Source: Clusia tigrina (Eukaryota > Arthropoda > Insecta > Diptera > Clusiidae). From it: DNA of 64,000 nucleotides. The DNA lies in assembly GCA_920105625.2 (NCBI GenBank), contig CAKKTE020000070.1:62001-126000 (forward strand), read 5' to 3'. Of the stretch, positions 38,801 to 53,400 are shown piece after piece (the first letter of the stretch is position 1; each line of letters starts with the position of its first letter). The notes under the pieces are model-generated. The model did not search any database, had not been told where the DNA came from, and saw nothing but the letters and a program-made list of their open reading frames with translations. The position numbers were made by a program, and so were the translations under genes.

Positions 38801-41800
38801 CCAAATCAAACACTGATAAAATTTCAAATTGCTCTAACTTCTATACGGTACGTCCTACACCTATCAATGTTTGTAACATACAAATGCTTCTAACTTTTTA
38901 CTGGAGCGTCATAAAACGTTGAAATTTTGTAACAATAAAGTACTCGAGCCACTTGTCAATTTAAGCTATCGCTCAAAGCTATTCTACCCTTGAGTTCCAA
39001 AGGAAACACTGATAAAACTTCAAATGGCCCTAACTTCTATATGGTACGTCCTACACCTATCAAAGTTTGCAACATACAAATGTTTGTAAATTTTTACTGG
39101 AGCGGCATAAAACCTTGAAATTTTGTAACAATAAAGTACTCGAGCCTCTTGTCAATTTAAGCTATCGCTCAAAGCTATGCTACCCTTGAGTCCCAAATCA
39201 AACACTGATAAAACTTCAAATAGCCCTAACTTCTATACGGTACGTCCTACACCTATCAAAGTTTGCAACATACAAACGCTTGAAACTTTTTACTGGAGCG
39301 TCATAAAATCTTGAAATTTCGTAACAATAAAGTACTCGGGCCTCTTGTCAATTTAAGCTATCGCTCAAAGCTATGCTACCCTTGAGTCCCAAATCAAACA
39401 CTGATAAAACTTCAAATGGCCCTAACTTCTATACGAGACGTCCTACACCTATCAAAGTTTGCAATATACAAATGCTTGTAACTTTTTACTGGAGCGTCAT
39501 AAAATCTTGAAATTTTGTACCAATAAAGTACTCGAGCCTCTTGCCAATTTAAGCTATCGCTCAAAGCTATGCTACCCTTGAGTCCCAAATCAAACACTGA
39601 TAAAATTTCAAATGGCTCTAACTTCTATACGGTGCGTCCTACACCTATCAATGTTTGTAACATACAAATGCTTCTAACTTTTTACTGGAGCGTCATAAAA
39701 CGTTGAAATTTTGTAACAATAAAGTACTCGAGCCACTTGTCAATTTAAGCTATCGGTCAAAGCTATTCTACCCTTGAGTTCCAAATGAAACACTGATAAA
39801 ACTTCAAATGGCTCTAACTTCTATACGGTACGTCCTACACCCATCAATGTTTGCAACATACAAATGCTTGTAACTTTTTACTGGAGCGTCATAAAACCTT
39901 GAAGTTTTGTAACAATAAAGTACTCGAGCCTCTTGTCAATTTAAGCTATCGCTCAAAGCTATGCTACCCTTGAGTCCCAAATCAAACACTGATAAAATTT
40001 CAAATGGCCCTAACTTCTATACGGTACGTCCTACACCTATCAAAGTTTGCAACATACAACTGCTTGTAATTTTTTACTGGAGCGTCATAAAACCTTGAAA
40101 TTTTGTAACAATAAAGTACTCTAGCCACTTGTCAATTTAAGCTATCGCTCAAATCTATGCTACCCTTGAGTCCCAAATCAAACACTGATAAAACTTCAAA
40201 TGGCCCTAACTTCTATACGAGACGTCCTATACCTATCAAAGTTTGCAACATACAAATGCTTGTAACTTTTTACTGGAGAGTCATAAAATCTTGAAATTTT
40301 GTACCAATAAAGTACTCGAGCCTCTGGCCAATTTAAGCTATCGCTCAAAGCTAAGCTACCCTTGAGTCCCAAATCAAACATTGATAAAATTTCAAATGGC
40401 CCTTACTTCTATACGGTACGTCCTACACCTATCAATGTTTGCAACATACAAATGCTTGTAACTTTTTACTGGAGCGTCATAAAACCTTGAAGTTTTGTAA
40501 CAATAAAGTACTCGAGCCTCTTGTCAATTTAAGCTATCGCTCAAAGCTATGCTACCCTTGAGTCCCATATCAAACAACGATAAAATTTCAAATGGCCCTA
40601 ACTTCTATACGTATGTCCTACACCTATCAAAGTTTGCAACATACAAATGCTTGTAACTTTTTACTGGAGCGTCATAAAACCTTGAAATTTTGTAACAATA
40701 AAGTACTCTAGCCACTTGTCAATTTAAGCTATCGCTCAAATCTATGCTACCCTTGAGTCCCAAATCATACACTGATAAAACTTCAAATGGCTCTAACTTC
40801 TATACGGTACGTCCTACACCTATCAAAGTTTGCAACATACAAATGCTTGTAACTTTTCACTGGAGAGTCATAAAATCTTGAAATTTTGTACCAATAAAGT
40901 ACTCGAGCCTCTGGCCAATTTAAGCTATCGCTCAAAGCTAAGCTACCCTTGAGTCCCAAATCAAACACTGATAAAATTTCAAATGGCCCTAACTTCTATA
41001 CGGTACGTCCTACACCTATCAATGTTTGCAACATACAAATGCTTGTAACTTTTTACTGGAGCGTCATAAAACCTTGAAGTTTTGTAACAATAAAGTACTC
41101 GAGCCTCTTGTCAATTTAAGCTATCACTCAAAGCTATGCTACCCTTGAGTCAAAATCAAACACTGATAAAATTTCAAAGGGCCCTAGCTTCTATACGGTA
41201 CGTCCTACACCTATCAATGTTTGCAACATACAAATGCTTGTAGCTTTTTAGTGGAGCGTCATAAAACCTTGAAATTTTGTAACAATAAAGTACTCTAGCC
41301 ACTTGTCAATTTAAGCTATCGCTCAAATCTATGCTACCCTTGAGTCCCAAATCATACACTGATAAAATTTCAAATGGCCCTTACTTATATACGGTACGTC
41401 CTACACCTATCAATGTTTGCAACATACAAATTCTTGTAACTTTTTACTGGAGCGTCATAAAACCTTGAAGTTTTGTAACAATAAAGTACTCGAGCCTCTT
41501 GTCAATTTAAGCTATCGTTCAAAGATATGCTACCCTTGATTCCCAAATCAAACACTGATAAAACATCAAATAGCCCTAACTTTTATACGGTATGTCCTAC
41601 ACCTATCAAAGTTTGCAACATACAAATGCTTGTAACTTTTTACGGGAGCGTCATAAAACCTTGAAATTTTCTAACAATCTAGCCACTTGTCAATTTAAGC
41701 TATCGCTCAAATCTATGCTACCCTTGAGTCCCAAATCAAACACTGATAAAACTTCAAATGGCCCTAACTTCTATACGAGACGTCCTACACCTATCAAAGT

Positions 41801-43075
41801 TTGCAACATACAAATGCTTGTAACTTTTTACTGGAGAGTCATAAAATCTTGAAATTTTGTACCAATAAAGTACTCGAGCCTCTGGCCAATTTAAGCTATC
41901 GCTCAAAGCTAAGCTACCCTTGAGTCCCAAATCAAACACTGATAAAATTTCAAATGGCCCTAACTTCTATACGGTACGTCCTACACCTATCAATGTTTGC
42001 AACATACAAATGCTTGTAACTTTTTACTGGAGAGTCATAAAACGTTGAAATTTTGTAACAATAAAGTACTCGAGCCACTTGTCAATTTAAGCTATCGCTC
42101 AAATCTATGCTACCCTTGAGTCCCAAATCGAATACTGATAAAACTTCAAATGGCTCTAACTTCTATACGGTACGTCCTACACCTATCAATGTTTGCAACA
42201 TACAAATGCTTGTAACTTTTTACTGGAGCGTCATAAAACCTTGAAGTTTTGTAACAATAAAGTACTCGAGCCTCTTGTCAATTTAAGCTATCGCTCAAAG
42301 CTATGCTACCCTTGAGTCAAAATCAAACACTGATAAAATTTCAAAGGGCCCTAGCTTCTATACGGTACGTCCTACACCTATCAATGTTTGCAACATATAA
42401 ATGCTTGTAACTTTTTACTGGAGCGTCATAAAACGTTGAAATTTTGTAACAATAAAGTACTCGAGCCACTTGTCAATTTAAGCTATCGCTCAAATCTATG
42501 CTGCCCTTGAGTCCCAAATCAAACACTGATAAAACTTCATATGGCTCTAACTTCTATACGGTACGTCCTACACCTATCAATGTTTGCAACATACAAATGC
42601 TTGTAACTTTTTACTGGAGCGTCATAAAACCTTGAAGTTTTGTAACAATAAAGTACTCGAGCCTCTTGTCAATTTAAGTTATCGCTCAAAGCTATGCTAC
42701 TCTTGAGTCCCAAATCAAACACTGATAAAACTTCAAATGGCCCTAACTTCTATACGGTACGTCCTACACCTATCTAAGTTTGCAACATACAAACGCTTGT
42801 AACTTTTTACTGGAGCGTCATAAAATCTTGAAATTTCGTAACAATAAAGTACTCGAGCCTCTTGTCAATTTAAGTTATCGCTCAAAGCTATGCTACTCTT
42901 GAGTCCCAAATCAAACACTGATAAAACTTCAAATGGCCCTAACTTCTATACGGTACGTCCTACACCTATCAATGTTTGCAACATACAAATGCTTGTAACT
43001 TTTTACTGGAGCGTCATAAAACCTTGAAGTTTTGTAACAATAAAGTACTCGAGCCTCTTGTCAATTTAAGCTATC
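35837..43075. repeat. HOR domain 5: mosaic with 784-bp (4-unit) spacing
   Basis: GAGACGTCC monomers near 37.86, 38.65, 39.43 and 40.21 kb are 783-784 bp apart with partly matching neighbours, marking a four-unit period. The left end resembles domain 1 (CTCTCCGG near 36.10 kb and the CCTGGAGTCCC / CAAATAAAAC type near 36.63 kb). The right end introduces GCTAAGCTACCC, CAAAGGGCCCTAGC and GAGAGTCATAAAATC variants that are then amplified in the next domain. It reads as a transition between older and younger array layers. Confidence 0.65.
41671..41690. repeat. 8-bp deletion and hybrid monomer
   Basis: CTAACAATCTAGCC lacks AAAGTACT between AACAAT and CTAGCC. Upstream variants (TTTACGGGAGCG, TTTCTAAC) belong to one monomer class that normally continues AAGGTACTCGAGCTTC, while the downstream CTAGCCACTTG belongs to another. 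The site may therefore be an exchange point between classes. Confidence 0.7.
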
Positions 43076-46000
43076 GCTCAAAGCTATGCTACCCTTGAGT
43101 CCCAAATCAAACACTGATAAAATTTCAAATGGCCCTAACTTCTATACGGTACGTCCTACACCTATCAAAGTTTGCAACATACAACTGCTTGTAATTTTTT
43201 ACTGGAGCGTCATAAAACCTTGAAATTTTGTAACAATAAAGTACTCTAGCCAAAGCTATCGCTCAAATCTATGCTACCCTTGAGTCCCAAATCAAACACT
43301 GATAAAACTTCAAATGGCCCTAACTTCTATACGAGACGTCCTACACCTATCAAAGTTTGCAACATACAAATGCTTGTAACTTTTTACTGGAGAGTCATAA
43401 AATCTTGAAATTTTGTACCAATAAAGTACTCGAGCCTCTGGCCAATTTAAGCTATCGCTCAAAGCTAAGCTACCCTTGAGTCCCAAATCAAACACTGATA
43501 AAATTTCAAATGGCCCTAACTTCTATACGGTACGTCCTACACCTATCAATGTTTGCAACATACAAATGCTTGTAACTTTTTACTGGAGAGTCATAAAACG
43601 TTGAAATTTTTTAACAATAAAGTACTCGAGCCACTTGTCAATTTAAGCTATCGCTCAAATCTATGCTACCCTTGAGTCCCAAATCGAACACTGATAAAAC
43701 TTCAAATGGCTCTAACTTCTATACGGTACGTCCTACACCTATCAATATTTGCAACATAAAAATGCTTGTAACTTTTTACTGGAGCGTCATAAAACCTTGA
43801 AGTTTTGTAACAATAAAGTACTCGAGCCTCTTGTCAATTTAAGCTATCGCTCAAAGCTATGCTACCCTTGAGTCCCAAATCAAACACTGATAAAATTTCA
43901 AAGGGCCCTAGCTTCTATACGGTACGTCCTACACCTATCAATGTTTGCAACATACAAATGCTTGTAACTTTTTACTGGAGCGTCATAAAACCTTGAAGTT
44001 TTGTAACAATAAAGTACTCGAGCCTCTTGTCAATTTAAGCTATCGCTCAAAGCTATGCTACCCTTGAGTCCCAAATCAAACACTGATAAAATTTCAAAGG
44101 GCCCTAGCTTCTATACGGTACGTCCTACGCCTATCAATGTTTGCAACATACAAATGCTTGTAACTTTTTACTGGAGCGTCATAAAACGTTGAAATTTTGT
44201 AACAATAAAGTACTCGAGCCACTTGTCAATTTAAGCTATCGCTCAAATCTATGCTGCCCTTGAGTCCCAAATCAAACACTGATAAAACTTCAAATGGCTC
44301 TAACTTCTATACGGTACGTCCTACACCTATCAATGTTTGCAACATACAAAGGCTTGTAACTTTTTACTGGAGCGTCATAAAACCTTGAAGCTTTGTAACA
44401 ATAAAGTACTCGAGCCTCTTGTCAATTTAAGCTATCGCTCAAAGCTATGCTACCCTTGAGTCCCATATCAAACACTGATAAAATTTCAAATGACCCTAAC
44501 TTCTATACGGTACGTCCTACACCTATCAAAGTTTGCAACATACAAATGCTTGTAACTTTTTACTGGAGCGTCATAAAACCTTGAAATTTTGTAACAATAA
44601 AGTACTCTAGCCACTTTTCAATTTAAGCTATCGCTCAAATCTATGCTACCCTTGAGTCCCAAATCATACACTGATAAAACTTCAAATGGCTATAACTTCT
44701 ATACGGTACGTCCTACACCTATCAAAGTTTGCAACATACACATTCTTGTAACTTTTTACTGGAGCGTCATAAAACCTTGAAATTTTGTAACAATAAAGTA
44801 CTCGAGCCACTTGTCAATTCAAGCTATCGCTCAAAGCTATGCTACCCTTGAGTCCCAAATGAAACACTGATAAAACTTCAAATGGCCCTAACTTCTATAC
44901 GGTACGTCCTACACCTATCAAAGTTTGCAACATACAAATGCTTGTAAATTTTTACTGGACCGTCATAAAACCTTGAAATTTTGTAACAATAAAGTACTCG
45001 AGCCTCTTGTCAATTTAAGCTATCGCTCAAAGCTATGCTACCCTTGAGTCCCAAATCAAACACTGATAAAATTTCAAATGGCCCGAACTTCTATACGGTA
45101 CGTCCTACATCTATCAAAGTTTGCAACATACAAATGCTTGTAACTTTTTACTGGAGCGTCATAAAATCTTGAAATTTTGTAACAATAAAGTAATCGAGCC
45201 TCTTGTCAATTTAAGCTATCGCTCAAAGCTATGCTACCCTTGAGTCCCAAATCAAACACTGATAAAACTTCAGATGGCCCTAACTTCTATACGGTACGTC
45301 CTACACCTATCAAAGTTTGCAACATACAAACGCTTGTAACTTTTTACTGGAGCGTCATAAAATCTTGAAATTTCGTAACAATAAAGTACTCGAGCCTTTT
45401 GTCAATTAAGGCTATCTCTCAAAGCTATGCTACCCTTGAGTCCCAAATCAAACACTGATAAAACTCCAAATGGCCCTAACTTCTATACGACACGTCCTAC
45501 ACCTATCAAAGTTTGCAACATACAAATGCTTGTAACCTTTTACTGGAGCGTCATAAAATCTTGAAATTTTGTACCAATAAAGTACGCGAGCTTCTTGCCA
45601 ATTTAAGCTATCGCTCAAAGCTGTGTTACCGTTGAGTCCCAAATCAAACACTGATAAAATTTCAAATGGACCTAACTTCTATACGGTACGTCCTACACCT
45701 ATCAATGTTTGCAACATACAAATGCTTATAACTTTTTACTGGAGCGTCATAAAACGTTGAAATTTTGTAACAATAAAGTACTCGAGCCTCTTGTCAATTT
45801 AAGCTATCGCTCAAAGCTATGCTACCCTTGAGTCCCAAATGAAACACTGATAAAACTTCAAATGGCCTTAACTTGTATACGGTACGTCCTACACCTATCA
45901 AAGTTTGCAACATACAAATGCTTGTAAATTTTTACTGGACCGTCAAAAAACCTTGAAATTTTGTAACAATAAAGTACTCGAGCCTCTTGTCAATTTAAGC

Positions 46001-46787
46001 TATCGCTCAAAGCTATGCTACCCTTGAGTCCCAAATCAAACACTGATAAAACTTCAAATGGCTCTAACTTCTATACGGTACGTCCTACACCTTCAAAGTT
46101 TGCAATATACAAATGCTTGAAACTTTTTACTGGAGCGTCATAAAACCTTGAAATTTTGTAACAATAAAGTACTCGAGCCTCTTGTCAATTTAAGCTATCG
46201 CTCAAAGATATGCTACCCTTGAGTCCCAAATCAATCACTGATAAAACTTCAAATAGCCCTAACTTCTGTACGGTATGTCCTACACCTATCAAAGTTTGCA
46301 ACATACAAATGCTTGTAACTTTTTACGGGAGCGTCATAAAACCTTGAAATTTTCTAACAATAAGGTACTCGAGCTTCTTGTCAATTTAAGCTATCGCTCA
46401 AAGCTATGCTACCCTTGAGTCCCAAATGAAACACTGATAAAACTTCAAATGGCCCTAACTTCTATATGGTACGTCCTACACATATCAAAGTTTGCAACAT
46501 ACAAATGCTTGTAAATTTTTACTGGAGCGTCATAAAACCTTGAAATTTTGTAACAATAAAGTACTCGAGCCTCTTGTCAATTTAAGCTATCGCTCAAAGC
46601 TATGCTACCCTTGAGTCCCAAATCAAACACTGATAAAACTTCAAATGGCCGTAGCTTCTATACGGTACGTCCTACATCTATCAAAGTTTGCAACATACAA
46701 ACGCTTGTAACTTTTTACTAGAGCGTCATAAAATCTTGAAATTTCGTAACAATAAAGTACTCGAGCCTCTTGTCAATTTAAGCTATC
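43076..46787. repeat. 3712-bp block, copy 1 of a near-identical tandem pair
   Basis: From about 43076 the sequence matches the sequence 3712 bp downstream almost base for base. Shared rare features include ACAACTGCTTGTAATTTTTT, an 11-bp deletion (TAGCCAAAGCTATC near 43252), AAAGGGCCCTAGC twice, CAAAGGCTTG, TACACATTCTTG, GACACGTCC, GTGTTACCGTTGAG and CACCTTCAAAG. 3712 equals 19 units minus 12, accounted for by the 11-bp deletion and one lost A in CACCTTCAAAG. The left boundary lies just after TATC, where copy 2 is preceded by different sequence (TATCTCTC against TATCGCTC). Confidence 0.92.
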
Positions 46788-49700
46788 TCTCAAAGCTATG
46801 CTACCCTTGAGTCCCAAATCAAACACTGATAAAATTTCAAATGGCCCTAACTTCTATACGGTACGTCCTACACCTATCAAAGTTTGCAACATACAACTGC
46901 TTGTAATTTTTTACTGGAGCGTCATAAAACCTTGAAATTTTGTAACAATAAAGTACTCTAGCCAAAGCTATCGCTCAAATCTATGCTACCCTTGAGTCCC
47001 AAATCAAACACTGATAAAACTTCAAATGGCCCTAACTTCTATACGAGACGTCCTACACCTATCAAAGTTTGCAACATACAAATGCTTGTAACTTTTTACT
47101 GGAGAGTCATAAAATCTTGAAATTTTGTACCAATAAAGTACTCGAGCCTCTGGCCAATTTAAGCTATCGCTCAAAGCTAAGCTACCCTTGAGTCCCAAAT
47201 CAAACACTGATAAAATTTCAAATGGCCCTAACTTCTATACTGTACGTCCTACACCTATCAATGTTTGCAACATACAAATGCTTGTAACTTTTTACTGGAG
47301 AGTCATAAAACGTTGAAATTTTTTAACAATAAAGTACTCGAGCCACTTGTCAATTTAAGCTATCGCTCAAATCTATGCTACCCTTGAGTCCCAAATCGAA
47401 CACTGATAAAACTTCAAATGGCTCTAACTTCTATACGGTACGTCCTACACCTATCAATATTTGCAACATAAAAATGCTTGTAACTTTTTACTGGAGCGTC
47501 ATAAAACCTTGAAGTTTTGTAACAATAAAGTACTCGAGCCTCTTGTCAATTTAAGCTATCGCTCAAAGCTATGCTACCCTTGAGTCCCAAATCAAACACT
47601 GATAAAATTTCAAAGGGCCCTAGCTTCTATACGGTACGTCCTACACCTATCAATGTTTGCAACATACAAATGCTTGTAACTTTTTACTGGAGCGTCATAA
47701 AACCTTGAAGTTTTGTAACAATAAAGTACTCGAGCCTCTTGTCAATTTAAGCTATCGCTCAAAGCTATGCTACCCTTGAGTCCCAAATCAAACACTGATA
47801 AAATTTCAAAGGGCCCTAGCTTCTATACGGTACGTCCTACGCCTATCAATGTTTGCAACATACAAATGCTTGTAACTTTTTACTGGAGCGTCATAAAACG
47901 TTGAAATTTTGTAACAATAAAGTACTCGAGCCACTTGTCAATTTAAGCTATCGCTCAAATCTATGCTGCCCTTGAGTCCCAAATCAAACACTGATAAAAC
48001 TTCAAATGGCTCTAACTTCTATACGGTACGTCCTACACCTATCAATGTTTGCAACATACAAAGGCTTGTAACTTTTTACTGGAGCGTCATAAAACCTTGA
48101 AGCTTTGTAACAATAAAGTACTCGAGCCTCTTGTCAATTTAAGCTATCGCTCAAAGCTATGCTACCCTTGAGTCCCATATCAAACACTGATAAAATTTCA
48201 AATGACCCTAACTTCTATACGGTACGTCCTACACCTATCAAAGTTTGCAACATACAAATGCTTGTAACTTTTTACTGGAGCGTCATAAAACCTTGAAATT
48301 TTGTAACAATAAAGTACTCTAGCCACTTTTCAATTTAAGCTATCGCTCAAATCTATGCTACCCTTGAGTCCCAAATCATACACTGATAAAACTTCAAATG
48401 GCTATAACTTCTATACGGTACGTCCTACACCTATCAAAGTTTGCAACATACACATTCTTGTAACTTTTTACTGGAGCGTCATAAAACCTTGAAATTTTGT
48501 AACAATAAAGTACTCGAGCCACTTGTCAATTCAAGCTATCGCTCAAAGCTATGCTACCCTTGAGTCCCAAATGAAACACTGATAAAACTTCAAATGGCCC
48601 TAACTTCTGTACGGTACGTCCTACACCTATCAAAGTTTGCAACATACAAATGCTTGTAAATTTTTACTGGACCGTCATAAAACCTTGAAATTTTGTAACA
48701 ATAAAGTACTCGAGCCTCTTGTCAATTTAAGCTATCGCTCAAAGCTATGCTACCCTTGAGTCCCAAATCAAACACTGATAAAATTTCAAATGGCCCGAAC
48801 TTCTATACGGTACGTCCTACATCTATCAAAGTTTGCAACATACAAATGCTTGTAACTTTTTACTGGAGCGTCATAAAATCTTGAAATTTTGTAACAATAA
48901 AGTAATCGAGCCTCTTGTCAATTTAAGCTATCGCTCAAAGCTATGCTACCCTTGAGTCCCAAATCAAACACTGATAAAACTTCAGATGGCCCTAACTTCT
49001 ATACGGTACGTCCTACACCTATCAAAGTTTGCAACATACAAACGCTTGTAACTTTTTACTGGAGCGTCATAAAATCTTGAAATTTCGTAACAATAAAGTA
49101 CTCGAGCCTTTTGTCAATTAAGGCTATCTCTCAAAGCTATGCTACCCTTGAGTCCCAAATCAAACACTGATAAAACTCCAAATGGCCCTAACTTCTATAC
49201 GACACGTCCTACACCTATCAAAGTTTGCAACATACAAATGCTTGTAACCTTTTACTGGAGCGTCATAAAATCTTGAAATTTTGTACCAATAAAGTACGCG
49301 AGCTTCTTGCCAATTTAAGCTATCGCTCAAAGCTGTGTTACCGTTGAGTCCCAAATCAAACACTGATAAAATTTCAAATGGACCTAACTTCTATACGGTA
49401 CGTCCTACACCTATCAATGTTTGCAACATACAAATGCTTATAACTTTTTACTGGAGCGTCATAAAACGTTGAAATTTTGTAACAATAAAGTACTCGAGCC
49501 TCTTGTCAATTTAAGCTATCGCTCAAAGCTATGCTACCCTTGAGTCCCAAATGAAACACTGATAAAACTTCAAATGGCCTTAACTTGTATACGGTACGTC
49601 CTACACCTATCAAAGTTTGCAACATACAAATGCTTGTAAATTTTTACTGGACCGTCAAAAAACCTTGAAATTTTGTAACAATAAAGTACTCGAGCCTCTT

Positions 49701-50499
49701 GTCAATTTAAGCTATCGCTCAAAGCTATGCTACCCTTGAGTCCCAAATCAAACACTGATAAAACTTCAAATGGCTCTAACTTCTATACGGTACGTCCTAC
49801 ACCTTCAAAGTTTGCAATATACAAATGCTTGAAACTTTTTACTGGAGCGTCATAAAACCTTGAAATTTTGTAACAATAAAGTACTCGAGCCTCTTGTCAA
49901 TTTAAGCTATCGCTCAAAGATATGCTACCCTTGAGTCCCAAATCAATCACTGATAAAACTTCAAATAGCCCTAACTTCTGTACGGTATGTCCTACACCTA
50001 TCAAAGTTTGCAACATACAAATGCTTGTAACTTTTTACGGGAGCGTCATAAAACCTTGAAATTTTCTAACAATAAGGTACTCGAGCTTCTTGTCAATTTA
50101 AGCTATCGCTCAAAGCTATGCTACCCTTGAGTCCCAAATGAAACACTGATAAAACTTCAAATGGCCCTAACTTCTATATGGTACGTCCTACACATATCAA
50201 AGTTTGCAACATACAAATGCTTGTAAATTTTTACTGGAGCGTCATAAAACCTTGAAATTTTGTAACAATAAAGTACTCGAGCCTCTTGTCAATTTAAGCT
50301 ATCGCTCAAAGCTATGCTACCCTTGAGTCCCAAATCAAACACTGATAAAACTTCAAATGGCCGTAGCTTCTATACGGTACGTCCTACATCTATCAAAGTT
50401 TGCAACATACAAACGCTTGTAACTTTTTACTAGAGCGTCATAAAATCTTGAAATTTCGTAACAATAAAGTACTCGAGCCTCTTGTCAATTTAAGCTATC
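46788..50499. repeat. 3712-bp block, copy 2 of a near-identical tandem pair
   Basis: Adjacent direct copy of 43076-46787. I noticed only two single-base differences by eye: TATACTGTACG near 47241 (copy 1 TATACGGTACG) and TTCTGTACGG near 48607 (copy 1 TTCTATACGG). Others may have been missed. Identity extends a little past 50499 into the start of a third copy and ends near 50540, where AAACCTTC replaces AAATTTC. Such similarity across 19 monomers marks one of the most recent large amplifications in the window. Confidence 0.92.
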
Positions 50500-53400
50500 T
50501 CTCAAAGCTATGCTACCCTTGAGTCCCAAATCAAACACTGATAAACCTTCAAATGGCCCTAACTTCTATACGAGACGTCCTACACCTATCAAAGTTTGTA
50601 ACATACAAATGCTTGTAACTTTTTACTGGAGCGTCATAAAATCTTGAAATTTTGTACCAATAAAGTACTCGAGCCTCTTGCCAATTTAAGCTATCGCTCA
50701 AAGTTATGCTACCCTTGAGTCCCAAATATAACACTGATAAAATTTCAAATGGCCCTAACTTCTATACGGTACGTCCTACACCTATCAATGTTTGCAACAT
50801 ACAAATGCTTGTAACTTTTTACGGGAGCGTAATAAAACCTTGAAATTTTCTAACAATAAGGTACTCGAGCTTCTTGTCAATTTAAGCTATCCCTCAAAGC
50901 TATGCTACCCTTGAGTCCCAAATGAAACACTGATAAAACTTCAAATGGCCCTAACTTCTATACGAGACGTCCTACACCTATCAAAGTTTGCAACATACAA
51001 ATGCTTGTAACTTTTTACGGGAGCGTCATAAAACCTTGAAATTTTGTAACAATAAAGTACTCGAGCCTCTTGTCAATTTAAGCTATCGCTCAAAGCTATG
51101 CTACCCTTGAGTCCCAAATCAAACACTGATAAAACTTCAAATGGCCCTAACTTCTATACGAGACGTCCTACACCTATCAAAGTTTGCAACATACAAATGC
51201 TTGTAACTTGTTACTGGAGCGTCATAAAATCTTGAAATTTTGTACCAATAAAGTACTCGAGCCTCTTGCCAATTTAAGCTATCGGTCAAAGCTATGCTAC
51301 CCTTGAGTCCCAAATCAAACACTGATAAAATTTCAAATGGCCCTAACTTCTATACGGTACGTCCTACACCTATCAATGTTTGCAACATACAAATGCTTCT
51401 AACTTTTTACTGGAGCGTCATAAAACGTTGAAATTTTGTAACAATAAAGTACTCGAGCCTCTTGTCAATTTAAGCTATCGCTCAAAGATATGCTACCCTT
51501 GAGTCCCAAATCAAACACTGATAAAACTTCTAATAGCCCTAACTTCTATACGGTATGTCCTACACCTATCAAAGTTTGCAACATACAAATGCTTGTAACT
51601 TTTTACGGGAGCGTCATAAAACCTTGAAATTTTCTAACAATAAGGTACTCGAGCTTCTTGTCAATTTAAGCTATCGCTCAAAGCTATGCTACCCCTGAGT
51701 CCCAAATGAAACACTGATAAAACTTCAAATGGCCCTAACTTCTATACGGTACGTCCTACATCTATCAAAGTTTGCAACATACAAAGGCTTGTAACCTTTT
51801 ACTGGACCGTCATAAAATCTTGAAATTTCGTAACAATAAAGTACTCGAGCCTCTTGTCAATTTAAGCTATCTCTCAAAGCTATGCTACCCTTGAATCCCA
51901 AATCAAACACTGATAAAACTTCAAATGGCCCTAACTTCTATACGAGACGTCCTACACCTATCAAAGTTTGCAACATACAAATGCTTGTAACTTGTTACTG
52001 GAGCGTCATAAAATCTTGAAATTTTGTACCAATAAAGTACTCGAGCCTCTTGCCAATTTAAGCTATCGGTCAAAGCTATGCTACCCTTGAGTCCCAAATC
52101 AAACACTGATAAAATTTCAAATGGCCCTAACTTCTATACGGTACGTCCTACACCTATCAATGTTTGCAACATACAAATGCTTCTAACTTTTTACTGGAGC
52201 GTCATAAAACGTTGAAATTTTGTAACAATAAAGTACTCGAGCCACTTGTCAATTTAAGCTATCGCTCAAAGATATGCTACCCTTGAGTCCCAAATCAAAC
52301 ACTGATAAAACTGCAAATAGCCCTAACTTCTATACGGTATGTCCTACACCTATCAAAGTTTGCAACATACAAATGCTTGTAACTTTTTACGGGAGCGTCA
52401 TAAAACCTTGAAATTTTCTAACAATAAGGTACTCGAGCTTCTTGTCAATTTAAGCTATCGCTCAAAGCTATGCTACCCCTGAGTCCCAAATGAAACACTG
52501 ATAAAACTTCAAATGGCCCTAACTTCTATACGGTACGTCCTACATCTATCAAAGTTTGCAACATACAAAGGCTTGTAACCTTTTACTGGACCGTCATAAA
52601 ATCTTGAAATTTCGTAACAATAAAGTACTCGAGCCTCTTGTCAATTTAAGCTATCTCTCAAAGCTATGCTACCCTTGAATCCCAAATCAAACACTGATAA
52701 AACTTCAAATGGCCCTAACTTCTATACGAGACGTCCTACACCTATCAAAGTTTGCAACATACAAATGCTTGTAACTTTTTACTGGAGCGTCATAAACACT
52801 TGAAATTTTGTACCAATAAAGTACTCGAGCCTCTTGCCAATTTAAGCTATCGCTCAAAGCTATGCTACCCTTGAGTCCCAAATCAAACACTGATAAAATT
52901 TCCAATGGCCCTAACTTCTATACGGTACGTCCTACACCTATCAATGTTTGCAACATACAAATGCTTGTAACTTTTTACTGGAGCGTCATAAAACGTTGAA
53001 ATTTTGTAACAATAAAATACTCGAGCCACGTGTCAATTTAAGCTATCGCTCAAAGATGTGCTACCCTTGAGTCCCAAATCAAACACTGATAAAACTTCAA
53101 ATAGCTCTAACTTCTATACGGTATGTCCTACACCTATCAAAATTTGCAATATTCAAATGCTTGTAACTTTTTACGGGAGCGTCATAAAACCTTGAAATTT
53201 TGTAACAATAAGGTACTCGAGCTTCTTGTCAATTTAAGGTATCGCTCAAGGCTATGCTACCCTTGAGTCCCAAATCAAACACTGATAAAACTTCAAATGG
53301 CCCTATCTTCTATACGGTACGTCCTACACCTATCAAAGTTTGCAACATACAAACGCTTGTAACTTTTTACTGGAGCGTCATAAAATCTTGAAATTTCGTA

